Assembly (NCBI GenBank): GCA_904419005.1 | Contig: CAJFQI010000018.1 | Location: forward strand, 1-38,701 | Direction: 5' to 3' | From: Candidatus Avimonas faecium | Lineage (GTDB): Bacteria; Bacillota; Clostridia; Oscillospirales; Acutalibacteraceae | Length of the DNA stretch: 38,701 nt | Part shown: positions 18,008 to 26,853 of the stretch, one piece after another | Numbering within the stretch: the first letter of the stretch is position 1 | How the letters are laid out: each line of letters starts with the position of its first letter | Position numbers and translations under genes: made by a program | The notes under the pieces: model-generated | Database searches by the model: none | What the model was told of the DNA's origin: nothing | What the model saw: only the letters and a program-made list of their open reading frames with translations

Positions 18008-19267
18008 ATGAGCAAACCACGAGATATGAAACAGGAATTTTCAGATCGCTCCTGCCAAAAGAGAAAGAAGTCCAGAAACGGTACCGGCTATGTCCGGCCA
18101 CGCAGTGATGGGCGGTGGGAAGGCCAGTATTATTTTGAAGGGGAGAGAAAAAGCTGCTACGGCAAAACGGAAGAAGAGTGTCAGGGCCGGCTCAACGTCA
18201 TACTTGGAAAAATCTATTTATCGGTTTATGTTGAGGGAAGCCAAATGCCATTATACGCCTATCTTCACAAATGGCATTTGGACTATCTCGATGTCAGGCC
18301 ATCCACACATATCAATTACGACACCTATATTGAAAAACACATCTTCCATTCCCGCCTTGGCAGCATTCCTTTAAAAAAGCTGTGCTTGGATGACTTTGTT
18401 ACTTTCTTCAGGGAAAAAGAAGTCTCCGGACGGCTGGACAACAAGCCGGGCGGCTTGGCTCCAAAAACGCTAAGGAATATACGGAATATGTTGTCCGAGG
18501 CACTGGAATTCGCCATTAACAATCTGCGCTGGCTGGAATGGAACCCGATGGCCGGCTTGAGAACCCCAAAAGTCACTCTTCCAAAAATTCAGGTGTACAC
18601 GCAGACAAACCAAGACAGCATTGAGCTGGCCGCGTTAAGCCATGAAAACAAAAATGCGCTGCTGGTCTTAATCGACTTGTACACGGGGCTGCGGATCGGC
18701 GAGCTGTGTGCGCTGTCGTGGTCTGACTTTGGCCCAGGCAGAGAATATTTTGATATTTCCTTTATTCTGGAGCGCCTGTCCAAAAAATGGGCAAAGGATC
18801 GCTCCGAATATCGGCAAATCCCGATTGCCGGTGCAAATCCCGATGCCGTCACCGCCCTCTATTTAGGGCCTCCTAAAACCGAAAGCGGCAGGCGGCGCAT
18901 CCATATGTCTGAACAGGCTATCTCCGCATTTCATGACATTGAAAGGCAGCAAAGATCACTCGGCCTCTATAAGCCGAACGGATTTGTCTTTCGTCAGGAA
19001 AACGGGAATCCATATGAGCCGAGTTCATACCGCAATCTCTATCGAGATGTATTGTGTCGAGCAAACGTGGATTATCAAAAGTTCCATACGCTGCGCCATA
19101 CCTTTGCCACCAGAGCGTTTGAATTGGACTTCGACATCCCCACACTGGCAGAAATCCTGGGGCATGCTCAAAAATCCACCACGGAAAATATGTACGGACA
19201 TTCCCTGGACGACTCAAAGAGACGAAACATGGCAAAGTTTAACCGTCGCATGGACAGAGCTGTATAA
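18008..19267 (+). CDS. int: Tyrosine recombinase / integrase (Tn916-family type)
   Basis: 419 residues catalysing integration and excision of a mobile element by a 3'-phosphotyrosine mechanism. Domains: an N-terminal arm-binding AP2-like domain (GTGYVRPRSDGRWEGQYYF, with YGKTEEE), a SAM-like core-binding domain (about 75-185), and the catalytic domain. Catalytic residues: Arg229 in YTGLRIGE, Lys in PPKTESGRR, HTLRH, GHAQ and the nucleophile Tyr396 in ENMYGHS. All are present, so it should be active. xis is upstream and the initiator tRNA genes lie about 250 bp downstream. This order (sigma, HTH_16, xis, int at one end) is that of Tn916/Tn1549-like conjugative elements. No conjugation genes are in the window. 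Confidence 0.93.
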   Translation: MSKPRDMKQEFSDRSCQKRKKSRNGTGYVRPRSDGRWEGQYYFEGERKSCYGKTEEECQGRLNVILGKIYLSVYVEGSQMPLYAYLHKWHLDYLDVRPSTHINYDTYIEKHIFHSRLGSIPLKKLCLDDFVTFFREKEVSGRLDNKPGGLAPKTLRNIRNMLSEALEFAINNLRWLEWNPMAGLRTPKVTLPKIQVYTQTNQDSIELAALSHENKNALLVLIDLYTGLRIGELCALSWSDFGPGREYFDISFILERLSKKWAKDRSEYRQIPIAGANPDAVTALYLGPPKTESGRRRIHMSEQAISAFHDIERQQRSLGLYKPNGFVFRQENGNPYEPSSYRNLYRDVLCRANVDYQKFHTLRHTFATRAFELDFDIPTLAEILGHAQKSTTENMYGHSLDDSKRRNMAKFNRRMDRAV

Positions 19268-19326
19268 GGATTATCCCGTATAGTAAGGACCATACAGAGG
19301 AAGCGTATAAGAGGGTATTTCGACAG

Positions 19327-19349
19327 TAGCGGTCAAAATAGCGGTCAAA
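19327..19349. repeat. Paired 11-bp direct repeats, candidate integrase arm sites
   Basis: TAGCGGTCAAA occurs at 19327-19337 and again at 19339-19349, one base apart, 60 bp after the integrase stop. The N-terminal domain of Tn916-type integrases binds short tandem direct repeats (DR-2) near the element ends, so these are good candidates for arm sites and suggest the element end is within the next 130 bp. The core attachment site cannot be set without the other end. Confidence 0.55.
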
Positions 19350-19470
19350 TCGCCGTAATGGCACACAAACTGGGAAGGAGGTGCTTATTCAAAACTGCAG
19401 TATTCGGCAGAGCGTCTTGCAAATAAGAAGTTCGCTATAAAAATCATTTTTCAGCAAGCAATACAGCTAA

Positions 19471-19513
19471 GCAAAAACAAAAAAGCCCGCAAAGCCAATG
19501 GCCATGCGGGCTT
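19471..19513 (-). terminator. Terminator of the tandem tRNA transcript
   Basis: On the minus strand AAGCCCGCA pairs with TGCGGGCTT (19505-19513 with 19483-19491), with an inner GCC/GGC stem, followed by a long T-rich run (complement of 19471-19484). It starts 3 nt after the CCA end of the first tRNA gene, so this is native chromosomal flank and limits how far right the island can extend. Confidence 0.85.
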
Positions 19514-19515
19514 GA

Positions 19516-19592
<77 letters not shown>

Positions 19593-19650
19593 ATATGATG
19601 GTTTTTAAAAGGAAATGCGGTTCATCATGCAAATAAGATAAACCGCGGTG

Positions 19651-19727
<77 letters not shown>

Positions 19728-19779
19728 ATATTGGATTACACAAAGGGCCCTTGCCGTCCGCTCTCTTGAGCGCTTTATT

Positions 19780-19808
19780 ATTATACAGCATACATATAGA
19801 AATTGCAA
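19780..19808 (-). promoter_or_regulatory. Promoter of the tandem tRNA genes
   Basis: On the minus strand TTGCAA (19803-19808) and TATAAT (19780-19785) are separated by exactly 17 bp, about 50 bp before the first tRNA. The box match is near consensus, as expected for a strongly expressed stable-RNA unit. Confidence 0.8.
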
Positions 19809-19901
19809 GACCTTTCTCCTAAGTTTTTCAATATTTCTTTCCCGCTGTTTCGGCACGCCGCGCGCGGATGCGGCGGGAGCCCGCCTCTCCGCCGGCCCCC
19901 G

Positions 19902-20561
19902 CTATCCTCCCGTCCCTGTCCCCGCCCCTTGGCCGGGATCCGCCGGGACGTCCCCGTCCTTTTCCAGCTCGTTGAGCAGCGCATACAGTCCCTCCCGGCT
20001 GAGCATCCCGTTCAGGACCGACAGCATCCGGCTGGTGGAAAGCCGGCTGGGCAGCCCAAGGCGTGCCAGGAGCTTTTGCCGCCGGGAGGCGCTGTCCGGC
20101 CCGCCGGTCAGCCCCGCTTCATACAGGTCCAGCCGGGTGAGGGCGGAGCCCGCGGCGCCGCCAGCCGCCGGGGCCGGGCCGTCCAAAATGGTCGCCCCGG
20201 CGCGCCGCAGCGCTTGGCACAGCGTCTCGCCGTCCATCCCTTCGACCCCGAGGAGCCCCTCCTTGGACGGCGCGGCTTTGCGCCGCTCCTTGCCGCGGAT
20301 TTCCGGCACATACGCGTGCTTTACCTGCTCCGGCGGGATGCTGCCCGCCAGATGGCGCCGGATCACAAAGCCGGCGGCGTCGCTGTCGGTCAGCACCAGC
20401 AGCCCCCGTTCCGCCGCCAAGCGGCGGAGGAAGGCCATCTGCTCCTTATCCTGGAAAATTCCGAAGCCGTGGGTTTCAATAATCAGGCCGTCGACCACCG
20501 ATTCCAGCCGGATCTTGTCGTACTTGCCTTCCACCACGATCGCTTCGCGCACACGGATCAC
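19902..20561 (-). CDS. rnmV: Ribonuclease M5 (5S rRNA maturation)
   Basis: 219 residues. Ribonuclease M5 cuts both strands of the 5S rRNA precursor in Firmicutes. The N-terminal Toprim domain is clear: VVEGKYDKIRLE with the catalytic Glu, and LVLTDSDAAG with the metal-binding DxD. The family C-terminal domain (DUF4093-like) follows, here with an Ala/Gly/Pro-rich insert around 125-140. The C-terminal tail is low complexity (Gly/Thr-rich). It is the last gene of the minus-strand block and starts 32 bp after holA. In B. subtilis rnmV is normally near ksgA, so the holA neighbour is a local arrangement. Confidence 0.88.
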   Translation of the reverse strand: MIRVREAIVVEGKYDKIRLESVVDGLIIETHGFGIFQDKEQMAFLRRLAAERGLLVLTDSDAAGFVIRRHLAGSIPPEQVKHAYVPEIRGKERRKAAPSKEGLLGVEGMDGETLCQALRRAGATILDGPAPAAGGAAGSALTRLDLYEAGLTGGPDSASRRQKLLARLGLPSRLSTSRMLSVLNGMLSREGLYALLNELEKDGDVPADPGQGAGTGTGG

Positions 20562-20593
20562 GGCGTTTCCCCCTTTCCTCCGAGCCGGCGGCT

Positions 20594-21643
20594 TCAGCGG
20601 CCGTGGGTGCGGCCCAGCAGGATCAGCTTGGCCGCCGTCTGCTCCAGCACCACCCGCTTATCGGTGCGGGAGGATTTCAGCTGCCGGTCGGCGCCGGCCA
20701 GGACCTCCAGGCTCTCCCGCAAAACGGGCAGAGGGATGGCCGCGCTGTCCCTTGCCGCATTGCGCAGCCGGAATTCCTTGCCGCGATAAGCGAAGACACT
20801 GCTCAGGCTCTCCGCCTGCTGCCCGGCCGCCCGCGCCACCTTCGCCCGGTAAAGGTCGGCGTAGGCGCCCGACAGCACCGCCAGGATCGCCACCGGTTCC
20901 TCCCGCATGGCAAACAGCCGGTCAAGGATGGCATACGCCTTGGCATAGCTCCCCTGCAGCAGCGCCTTGGACAGGTCAAAAACCGACGCCTCAAGGTTCT
21001 GCACGCCGAGGGCTTCAATGTCCTCCCGGGTGATTTCCCGCCCCTCGGCATAGGCGCTCAGCTTATCAAGCTCCCCCAGCAGCAGGTTGAGGTCGCTGCC
21101 GCAGCGCTCCTGCATCCGCCGGGCGTTGTCCTGGGAAAGGGAGCAGCCCCGCCGGGACGCGCCGCTGCACAGCAGCTTGGTGATCTCCCCCGCCGTCCTG
21201 CGCGGGAAGTGAACCGCCGCCCCCGCCTTATCCGCCGCGGAAAGGAAGGATTTCCACTTGGCGTTTTTCTTCACGTCGGCCTCGACCGCGTCCAGCCAAA
21301 AGACCAGGACGCAGCCTTCGGGCGGGTCTCTGAGCAGCGAAAGGAGCCGTTCCTGCCCGGCCGCCCCGGCCGAAGCAAAGTCGAGGTCGCGCACCACCAC
21401 GCATTTCCGTTCGGCCATCACCGGCAGGGCCTCCGCAGCGTCCTCGATCTCGTCAATCGTGCAGGACTGCCCGTCAAATTTCTGCAGGTTGAATTCCGCC
21501 AAAGCGGTTTCCCCCACGGCCTTGGCGGCAATCTGCGCCGCATAATGCGCGGTCAGATAGCTCTCCTGGCCGTACAGGAAGTACACCCGCGCAAATTGCC
21601 CTTCCTTCAGCTGCTTTTTCAGTTCGGCTTCGGTTAGCTGCAT
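20594..21643 (-). CDS. holA: DNA polymerase III subunit delta
   Basis: 349 residues. Delta opens the sliding clamp as part of the clamp-loader complex. Family features: the N-terminal ARVYFLYGQESYLTAHYA segment, FDGQSCTIDEI, a central RRTAGEITKLL region and the C-terminal helical collar domain (QGSYAKAYAILDRLFAMREEPVAILAVLS). Length is normal (about 340). It sits directly downstream of comEC, the arrangement conserved in many Firmicutes. Confidence 0.92.
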   Translation of the reverse strand: MQLTEAELKKQLKEGQFARVYFLYGQESYLTAHYAAQIAAKAVGETALAEFNLQKFDGQSCTIDEIEDAAEALPVMAERKCVVVRDLDFASAGAAGQERLLSLLRDPPEGCVLVFWLDAVEADVKKNAKWKSFLSAADKAGAAVHFPRRTAGEITKLLCSGASRRGCSLSQDNARRMQERCGSDLNLLLGELDKLSAYAEGREITREDIEALGVQNLEASVFDLSKALLQGSYAKAYAILDRLFAMREEPVAILAVLSGAYADLYRAKVARAAGQQAESLSSVFAYRGKEFRLRNAARDSAAIPLPVLRESLEVLAGADRQLKSSRTDKRVVLEQTAAKLILLGRTHGR

Positions 21644-21770
21644 AGCGATCCCTTTCCGTTTTTACTCTGTCCGCCGTTGCCTCAGCCCGGCGCCTCCGTG
21701 CGGCGGCTTTCCCGGCCGCAGGCACGCTGCCGGCTCATTCCGGCCGCTGCCTGCCGCATACCGTGCCGGC

Positions 21771-23987
21771 TTAGAAACGGGCGAAACTCACATCCCCTTT
21801 GCCCCGGGTGTAGACCGTCACCTCTTCTTCGGCCGTATTCTCCACCGGGTAAACGCCCCGCGGCACGCCCTTTTCCGCGAAGGGAAGCATCTCCGCATCC
21901 ACCGAAAGCACGCCGGCCTGGGTGGTCAGCGCCTCCACATGGCGCGGGGCCGCGCCGGCGAATACCGCCAGGTTGGTCTGCCGCTGCCCGGCATCAAGAG
22001 AAGCGGCGTTGCCTCCCGGCGGGCAGAACAGGATGCGCGTCCCGCCGAGAGTCAGCCGCAGGAACCCATCCGGCAGCCGTTCGGCCCGGCAGTCGCCCCA
22101 GAAGGAGACGACGCCCTCGTCAAGATACAGCGTCTGCCCCTCAATCGGGAGAGCCTGCAGCGTCTGGCGGTAGGCGCCTTCCCGGCTGGTGATGAGGTTT
22201 TCCACTGAAACGGCATGGACGATCAGCGGGGAGCCAAAGGCGCTGCCGTCGTCCGCATCGGCAATCAGCAGGAAATCCAGCGACCGCTGGGAGCCGCTGC
22301 GCAGGATATACGAAGCCGCTTCGGCGGCTTCCTGCCCGCCCATCAGGACCAGGCCGGTGCGGCCGTCCCGTTCCACCACCACCGCGGCGGCGCCGTAGGA
22401 AGGCAGCACCGTCAGGGTGGTGACGCCCCGCATAAACACGCCGTTGGCCAGGATGCCGCCGCACAGCGCGATCACCGACCAAAGCGCCGCGGCCCGCAAG
22501 CCCCGTTTCCCTAAGAGGCAGTATCCCGCCGCGAGGAGCGCCAGCGCCGCCGGGATCCCGACCAGCAAGAACAGCCGGTCCGTATCAACCGAAACCGCCG
22601 GCAGGGAATCGAGTGCCCGCGCTATCCAAAGGAGGAGGCGGGCGGCCGTTTTGCCCGCCCAAAAGGCCGCCTCGGTCAGCACCGGCACCCCGGCGAGGGA
22701 CAGAAAAGCGCCCAGGCAGGCAGCCGCCGTGACTACGGAGGAAAGCGGAACCAGCAGGAGGTTGGACAAAGGCGAGAGGAGCGAAACGCTCCGGAAAACC
22801 ACCCCGATCACCGGCAGGGTGGGCAGGGTCGCCGCCAGCGTCACCATGACCGCGTTCACCGGCCGGGCAAGCAGCGCCCAGACGCCGCCCTTTTCCTTCA
22901 AACGGCCGGCCGTCGCCCGCTGGAGCGGCGGGTGAAGCACGAGGATGCCGAAGGTCGCCGCGGCGGAGAGCAGCAGCCCGACATCGCACACCGCATAGGG
23001 ATTCGGCAGGGTGATGACCAGCAGCGCCAGGCCCAGGGAGTTGAGGCTGTCCGGCTCCCTGCCGAAAAGCAGGCCCAGCAGCATTACGATGCTCATCACC
23101 CCGGCACGCACGGCCGAGGGGGTAAACCCGGTCAGCGCCACAAACAGCAGCACAAACCCCGCCGTCAGCAGGGCCGACGCCCGGCGCGGCACCTTGACAA
23201 AGCGCAGCAGGGCCAGCATCAGCTGGGCGAGCAGGGCGGTGTGCAGGCCCGACACCGCGAGGAGGTGGGATATGCCGAGCGCACGGAACATCCGGGTGGT
23301 CTCGGCGGAGATCCCGCTCGTAAACCCGAAGGCCATGCCGGCCATCACGTCGCGGACGTCCTCCATCCCCGGCTGGGAGTAGATGGCCATCCGAGCCGCG
23401 CGGCGCAGGGCCAGCACCTGCGCCATAAGCGGCCGGGACTCCGGCGGGGTAACGGTGACGCTCTCCTCCGCATTGTAGGAGGCCGGCACGATGTCCAGCA
23501 TAATCCCCAGCGACTTGTCATAGTCGTAGATCCGCCCGCCGGGCTCCCGGACGGCGGCGACCTCAAAGTCCCCTTCAAGGATATCGTACGGTTCGCAGTC
23601 AATCCCCCAGGCCCCGGCATTCAGCGCCAGCTTGGTGCCGGCCGGCAGGTCCCCTTCCAGCACCCTCACCCCGATGCCGATCCGGTCGTCCGGGTCGGTG
23701 GAATAATTGAGGGCTTCCAGCTTCAGGTGCACGGTCTGCCCGTCCCACTGCTGGAGCGGGCGGAAAACCAGCGCCTCTTTGGCCCCAAGGACGGAAAAAG
23801 CGGCGAACGCGGCAAAAAGCGCCGCCATCAGCCGCTTGTTGTTCCGGAACGGACGCAGGCAAAGCCCCACCAGGAAGGCCAGCAGGCAGAGCGCCGCCAG
23901 CGCCAAGGTGAGGTTCAGCGTCAACAGGGTCCCCAGCGTCAGCGCCAGGAAAAAGGAAAAGCCGAGGACTGCCAAAGGCCGCTCCAT
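21771..23987 (-). CDS. comEC: ComEC/Rec2 family DNA-uptake channel
   Basis: 738 residues. ComEC is the membrane channel for single-stranded DNA in natural transformation. Visible parts: N-terminal membrane helices, an OB-like DUF4131 domain (about 75-150), the competence domain with the signature ISHLLAVSGLH around residue 240 and many hydrophobic helices (about 190-520), and a C-terminal region in the place of the metallo-beta-lactamase domain (about 525-738). That last region lacks the family's DxGxGD and HxxxDH metal motifs; the equivalent stretch reads LLIADADDGSAFG, so nuclease activity is doubtful. The order comEC-holA is normal. Confidence 0.9.
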   Translation of the reverse strand: MERPLAVLGFSFFLALTLGTLLTLNLTLALAALCLLAFLVGLCLRPFRNNKRLMAALFAAFAAFSVLGAKEALVFRPLQQWDGQTVHLKLEALNYSTDPDDRIGIGVRVLEGDLPAGTKLALNAGAWGIDCEPYDILEGDFEVAAVREPGGRIYDYDKSLGIMLDIVPASYNAEESVTVTPPESRPLMAQVLALRRAARMAIYSQPGMEDVRDVMAGMAFGFTSGISAETTRMFRALGISHLLAVSGLHTALLAQLMLALLRFVKVPRRASALLTAGFVLLFVALTGFTPSAVRAGVMSIVMLLGLLFGREPDSLNSLGLALLVITLPNPYAVCDVGLLLSAAATFGILVLHPPLQRATAGRLKEKGGVWALLARPVNAVMVTLAATLPTLPVIGVVFRSVSLLSPLSNLLLVPLSSVVTAAACLGAFLSLAGVPVLTEAAFWAGKTAARLLLWIARALDSLPAVSVDTDRLFLLVGIPAALALLAAGYCLLGKRGLRAAALWSVIALCGGILANGVFMRGVTTLTVLPSYGAAAVVVERDGRTGLVLMGGQEAAEAASYILRSGSQRSLDFLLIADADDGSAFGSPLIVHAVSVENLITSREGAYRQTLQALPIEGQTLYLDEGVVSFWGDCRAERLPDGFLRLTLGGTRILFCPPGGNAASLDAGQRQTNLAVFAGAAPRHVEALTTQAGVLSVDAEMLPFAEKGVPRGVYPVENTAEEEVTVYTRGKGDVSFARF

Positions 23988-24025
23988 CCGTCACCCGCCC
24001 CTTTACGCCAAGCGTCCGCCGACCA

Positions 24026-24053
24026 CGGGGATCCCCGCGCCCGGGGATCCCCG
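24026..24053. repeat. Tandem copy of a 12-bp palindrome
   Basis: CGGGGATCCCCG, itself a perfect palindrome, occurs at 24026-24037 and again at 24042-24053, separated by CGCC. It lies in the 71-bp gap between the phosphoribosyltransferase stop and comEC start. It can fold as two small hairpins or one long one and may weaken transcription into comEC; no T-run follows. Confidence 0.7.
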
Positions 24054-24058
24054 CCGGC

Positions 24059-24613
24059 TTAATTTTCAAACAGGGGCAGCGGTTCCAGGTAAAAGATATC
24101 CTTGCGGTCCATGGCGTCCCCTTCCGCCAAAATCGCGCACTGACCGGCGATCCTGCCGCCGGAGCGCTCCACCAGCATCTCAAGCGCCCGCAGGGATTCC
24201 CCGGTGCTGATGACGTCGTCCACGATCAGCACCCGGCGGCCGCGGATGGCCTCCATCTCGCTTTCGTCAAGGTACAGGGTCTGCTCCTTATCGGTCGTGA
24301 TCGAGCGCACGTCCACCGAAATCGGGTGGGACATGTACAGCTTGGGATATTTGCGGGCGATAAAATAGGGCTTGCCGCTCTGCCGCGCCATCTCGTACAC
24401 CAGGGGGATGCCCTTGGCCTCCGCGGTGATGAGCACGTCGAATTCCGGCGCTTTCTGGAGCAGGGCGGTCGACGCGGCGACGGTCAGCTCGACGTCGCCG
24501 AAGATAACGAAGGCCGCGATGCTCAGATGCTCGTTGAGCCGGCACAGGGGCAGGGTGCGCTCCAGCCCGGCGATGGTCATGGTATAGCTGCGGGATGCGT
24601 TCGCCTTTTCCAT
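24059..24613 (-). CDS. Phosphoribosyltransferase, adenine-PRT-like
   Basis: 184 residues of the type I PRTase fold, which transfers the ribose-5-phosphate of PRPP to a purine base. The PRPP-binding loop is RRVLIVDDVISTGES, and the VLITAEAKGIPLVYEMAR segment is typical of the Apt/Xpt subgroup. The length fits adenine phosphoribosyltransferase, but regulatory PRTases of the PurR-like group look similar, so the exact base is not settled. It lies 37 bp downstream of typA in the same direction, with a good ribosome binding site (GAGG) before the ATG. Confidence 0.82.
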   Translation of the reverse strand: MEKANASRSYTMTIAGLERTLPLCRLNEHLSIAAFVIFGDVELTVAASTALLQKAPEFDVLITAEAKGIPLVYEMARQSGKPYFIARKYPKLYMSHPISVDVRSITTDKEQTLYLDESEMEAIRGRRVLIVDDVISTGESLRALEMLVERSGGRIAGQCAILAEGDAMDRKDIFYLEPLPLFEN

Positions 24614-24650
24614 AGGGGATGCCTCCTCAAAAATAACGGCCGTAGTCCGG

Positions 24651-26474
24651 CTATTTGGCCCTGGCGGCCGCCTTCATCCGCTGTTCGCGGGACAGGATGA
24701 CCTTGCGCAGGCGGATCGACTTCGGCGTAACCTCCACCAGCTCGTCGTCGTTGATGAATTCCAGCGACTGCTCCAGCGACAGGGTGGTGGGGGTGGTCAG
24801 CCGCAGCGCGTCGTCCGACCCGGCGGCACGGGTGTTGGTAACGTGCTTTTTCTTGCACACGTTGACCACGATGTCCTCGCTTTTGGGGGATTCGCCGACG
24901 ATCATCCCCTCATAGACCGGCACGCCGGGGCCGATAAACAGGGTGCCCCGCTCCTGCGCGTTGTACAGGCCGTAGGTGGTGGTTTCGCCGGTCTCAAACA
25001 CGACCAGCGAGCCCTGCACACGCTGGGGGATTTCGCCCTTATACGGCTCGTACCCGTCGAAAACGCTGTTCATGATGCCGTTGCCGTTGGTGTCGGTCAG
25101 GAACTGCTGGCGGTAGCCCATCAGCCCGCGGGACGGGATGCGGAATTCCAGATGGCTCATCCCGGTGTCGCGGGTGCCCATGTTGAGGATCTCCGCCCGG
25201 CGGGAACCCAGCTTCTCCATGACCGCGCCGACGTACTGCTCCGGCACCTCAATCATCAGCAGCTCCATAGGCTCCAGCGTTTTGCCGTTTTCGTCCTTTT
25301 TAAAGATGACGCGGGGGCGGCTCACCGCGAATTCGTAGCCCTGGCGCCGCATCGTTTCAATCAGGATCGACAGGTGCAGCTCTCCGCGGCCGGATACCTC
25401 AAACGCGTCGGTGGTGTCCGTCTCCTTGACCCGCATACTGACGTTGGTTTCCACCTCCTTGAACAGGCGGTCGCGCAGGTTCCGGCTGGTGACGAATTTG
25501 CCTTCCCTGCCCGCGAAGGGGCTGTTGTTGACCATAAAGATCATTGAAATGGTCGGCTCGTCAATCCGGACGAAAGGCAGCGGCTCCACATGCTCGGGGT
25601 CGCAGGCCGTCTCCCCGATGTTGAGGTCGGTGATGCCGGTCACGGCGATCAGGTCGCCCAGGGAGGCGGTATCGTGCTCCACCCGCTTGAGGCCTTCAAA
25701 CTGGTACAGCTTACCGATGCGGGCGTTTGCCGTAGAGCCGTCGGTCTTGCAGACGGTGACCGCCTGCCCGTTTTTGACCGTGCCTCGCTCCACCCGGCCC
25801 ACCCCGATGCGGCCGACGTAATCGTCATAGTCAATATTCGAGAACAGGATTTGCAGCGGCCCGTCCGGATCTCCCTCCGGCGCGGGGACGTATTTTAAGA
25901 TCGCCTCAAACAGCGGCTTCATGTCCCCCTCGCGCGCGTCCGGATCAAGGGAGGCGTAGCCGTCCCGGGCGGAGGCATAGACGACCGGGAACTCCAGCTG
26001 GTCCTCATCCGCCCCGAGCTCGATAAACAGGTCGATCAGCTCGTCAATGACCTCGGCCGGCCGGGCGCCGTCCCGGTCAATCTTGTTGATGACCACCACC
26101 GGCCTCTTCCCCAGGCCGAGGGCCTTCTTCAGTACAAAGCGGGTTTGGGGCATACAGCCCTCAAACGCGTCGACCAGCAGCAGCACACCGTCCACCATCA
26201 TCAGGATCCGCTCTACCTCGCCGCCGAAGTCGGCGTGGCCGGGGGTGTCGACGATATTGATTTTGGTATCGCCATACATTACGGCGGTGTTTTTTGCCAG
26301 GATGGTAATCCCGCGCTCCCGTTCAAGGTCGTTGGAGTCCATCACCCGCTCGGCCACCTGCTCGTTGGCGCGGAACACGCCGCTCTGCCGCAGGAGCTGG
26401 TCAACCAGCGTGGTTTTGCCGTGGTCGACGTGTGCGATGATCGCGATGTTGCGTAAATTTTCCCTTTTTGCCAT
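24651..26474 (-). CDS. typA: Translational GTPase TypA/BipA
   Basis: 607 residues. A ribosome-associated GTPase needed for growth under stress and for 50S assembly at low temperature. GTPase motifs are in order: AHVDHGKTTL (G1), RERGITI (G2), DTPGHADF (G3) and NKIDRDGARP (G4). Domains II, III and V (RGELHLSILIETMRRQGYEF) and the BipA-specific C-terminal domain (GRRAEI-like block, SRGLMGYRQQFLTDTNGNG) are all present at normal length. It leads the minus-strand block; a likely promoter (TTGTTG, 17 bp, TATACT) lies near 26615-26645, with a GC-rich dyad (26527-26560) in the leader. Confidence 0.96.
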   Translation of the reverse strand: MAKRENLRNIAIIAHVDHGKTTLVDQLLRQSGVFRANEQVAERVMDSNDLERERGITILAKNTAVMYGDTKINIVDTPGHADFGGEVERILMMVDGVLLLVDAFEGCMPQTRFVLKKALGLGKRPVVVINKIDRDGARPAEVIDELIDLFIELGADEDQLEFPVVYASARDGYASLDPDAREGDMKPLFEAILKYVPAPEGDPDGPLQILFSNIDYDDYVGRIGVGRVERGTVKNGQAVTVCKTDGSTANARIGKLYQFEGLKRVEHDTASLGDLIAVTGITDLNIGETACDPEHVEPLPFVRIDEPTISMIFMVNNSPFAGREGKFVTSRNLRDRLFKEVETNVSMRVKETDTTDAFEVSGRGELHLSILIETMRRQGYEFAVSRPRVIFKKDENGKTLEPMELLMIEVPEQYVGAVMEKLGSRRAEILNMGTRDTGMSHLEFRIPSRGLMGYRQQFLTDTNGNGIMNSVFDGYEPYKGEIPQRVQGSLVVFETGETTTYGLYNAQERGTLFIGPGVPVYEGMIVGESPKSEDIVVNVCKKKHVTNTRAAGSDDALRLTTPTTLSLEQSLEFINDDELVEVTPKSIRLRKVILSREQRMKAAARAK

Positions 26475-26803
26475 AAATTGCCTTCATTCCTCTTGGTCTC
26501 AATTCTTCTCAATGGGTTCTCCCGGGATCCGCCGGGGATTCCCGGCGCACTCCGGCGGATTCGCCGATTCAGCAGATTCATAGATTCCCGTATCAATCCG
26601 CATTAACTGATATAGTATAGCACTTTTCCGGCCTTTCAACAAGGGGTTTCCCTCGGCATTTGTCCGAACCTTGGGAAAAACGCCGTCGGAAATTGGCAAG
26701 TTTTCCGCGTACTTGCCCCCGCCGGCCCCAGCCGCCCCTGGCCGACCGGAGATATCCCTGCCCTGCGGCGGTCCTGCACGGCCGCCTCAAGGCAGGCGCA
26801 AAG

Positions 26804-26839
26804 AGGCCGCCGCAAACCTTTGCGCGGATGCGGCGGCCT
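26804..26839 (-). terminator. Hairpin after the lipoprotein operon
   Basis: AGGCCGCCGC (26804-26813) pairs with GCGGCGGCCT (26830-26839), a 10-bp perfect GC stem, 15 bp downstream of the lipoprotein stop on the minus strand. There is little T-run, so termination may be partial. Nothing else stands out in 26640-26853 besides GC-rich spacer. Confidence 0.5.
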
Positions 26840-26853
26840 TCCCCGGTGCGTCT

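Noticed and set aside
22932-24062. A 376-codon plus-strand frame opposite comEC
   Set aside because: The product is rich in His, Gln, Arg and Gly and repeats, typical of a shadow frame of a GC-rich membrane protein gene.
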